Shown here one piece after another: positions 34,839 through 34,958 of a stretch of DNA of 34,958 bases (positions are counted from its first letter, which is position 1; every line of letters starts with the position of its first letter). The notes below the pieces were generated by a model. The model saw only the letters and a program-made list of their open reading frames with translations. It was not told the DNA's origin and searched no databases. The stretch is from Sva-07 sp031426215 (GTDB lineage: Bacteria > Actinomycetota > Acidimicrobiia > Acidimicrobiales > Ilumatobacteraceae). The position numbers were made by a program, and so were the translations under genes. The DNA is taken from contig JANPKU010000157.1 in the NCBI GenBank assembly GCA_031426215.1, positions 1 to 34,958 on the forward strand. The letters are read 5' to 3'.

Positions 34839-34958
34839 ATGGAGATCGCAGGGGTTGTCGAGCGGGTGGAGCGCATCTCCGCTGTGCGCGCGAATCCTGC
34901 TGCGGACGCCGCGTTGATCAAGTCCGGGCTCGTCGCGGTACGTGAAGTTCGGGCATGG
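34839..34958 (+). CDS. Start of a gene cut by the window end, possibly DUF222/HNH type
   Basis: Forty codons are open to the edge, beginning MEIAGVVERVERISAVRANP and ending VAVREVRAW. The helix-rich N-terminus and the REVRAW end recall DUF222/HNH endonuclease-like proteins that are abundant in Acidimicrobiia, but too little is present to be sure. The leaderless promoter at 34826 supports the start. Confidence 0.5.
   Translation, partial: MEIAGVVERVERISAVRANPAADAALIKSGLVAVREVRAW

Overview
This window reads as chromosomal DNA of a high-GC actinobacterium, most likely from the Acidimicrobiia (Ilumatobacter-like). That placement is inference. It rests on the dnaK-grpE-dnaJ-hspR operon with an HspR (HAIR) operator, a MoxR/DUF58/transglutaminase-like/FHA-EccC-like cluster, a very high frequency of leaderless-type promoters (TANNNT 6-8 nt before the start codon), and GTG starts with 4-nt stop/start overlaps. 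I saw no rRNA, tRNA, CRISPR array, transposase or prophage gene.

Layout. (1) 137-3846: a SNF2-family helicase and an overlapping SWIM zinc-finger gene. The helicase carries an 18-residue insert encoded by a palindromic DNA element. A second copy of the element lies between genes at 29394-29446. (2) 3901-17025: MoxR ATPase, DUF58 protein and a membrane transglutaminase-like protein on the plus strand. Convergent to these is a 1557-residue cell-surface protein with about twelve cadherin/Ig-like repeats. Divergent from that gene are an EccC/EssC-like protein and a probable actin-fold (ASKHA-like) protein. The set resembles the PFNA clusters of bifidobacteria and other actinobacteria but has no kinase or phosphatase gene here. 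Its transglutaminase and FtsK-like domains lack their expected catalytic residues. (3) 17059-21245: hspR, dnaJ, grpE and dnaK on the minus strand, with promoter and HAIR operator. (4) 21336-23378: Nudix hydrolase, galE and cytidine deaminase, minus strand. (5) 23495-28430: a membrane diguanylate cyclase, an SLC13-type permease and an alpha/beta hydrolase. (6) 28431-28956: a gene-poor stretch holding two hairpin elements around a decayed reading frame. (7) 28957-31785: a cyclic-nucleotide-binding protein and an EtfD/HdrD-like membrane iron-sulfur oxidoreductase. (8) 31925-34343, minus strand: nitroreductase, type III polyketide synthase and ICMT-type methyltransferase in a tightly overlapped operon, probably making a phenolic or pyrone lipid. 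(9) 34442-34958: a small membrane protein and the start of a gene cut by the window end.

The most promising material for new biology is the PFNA-like surface cluster with its apparently dead enzymes (region 2) and the two families of short palindromic elements. One copy of the first family has entered a protein-coding frame, and its two copies differ by a compensatory base-pair change.
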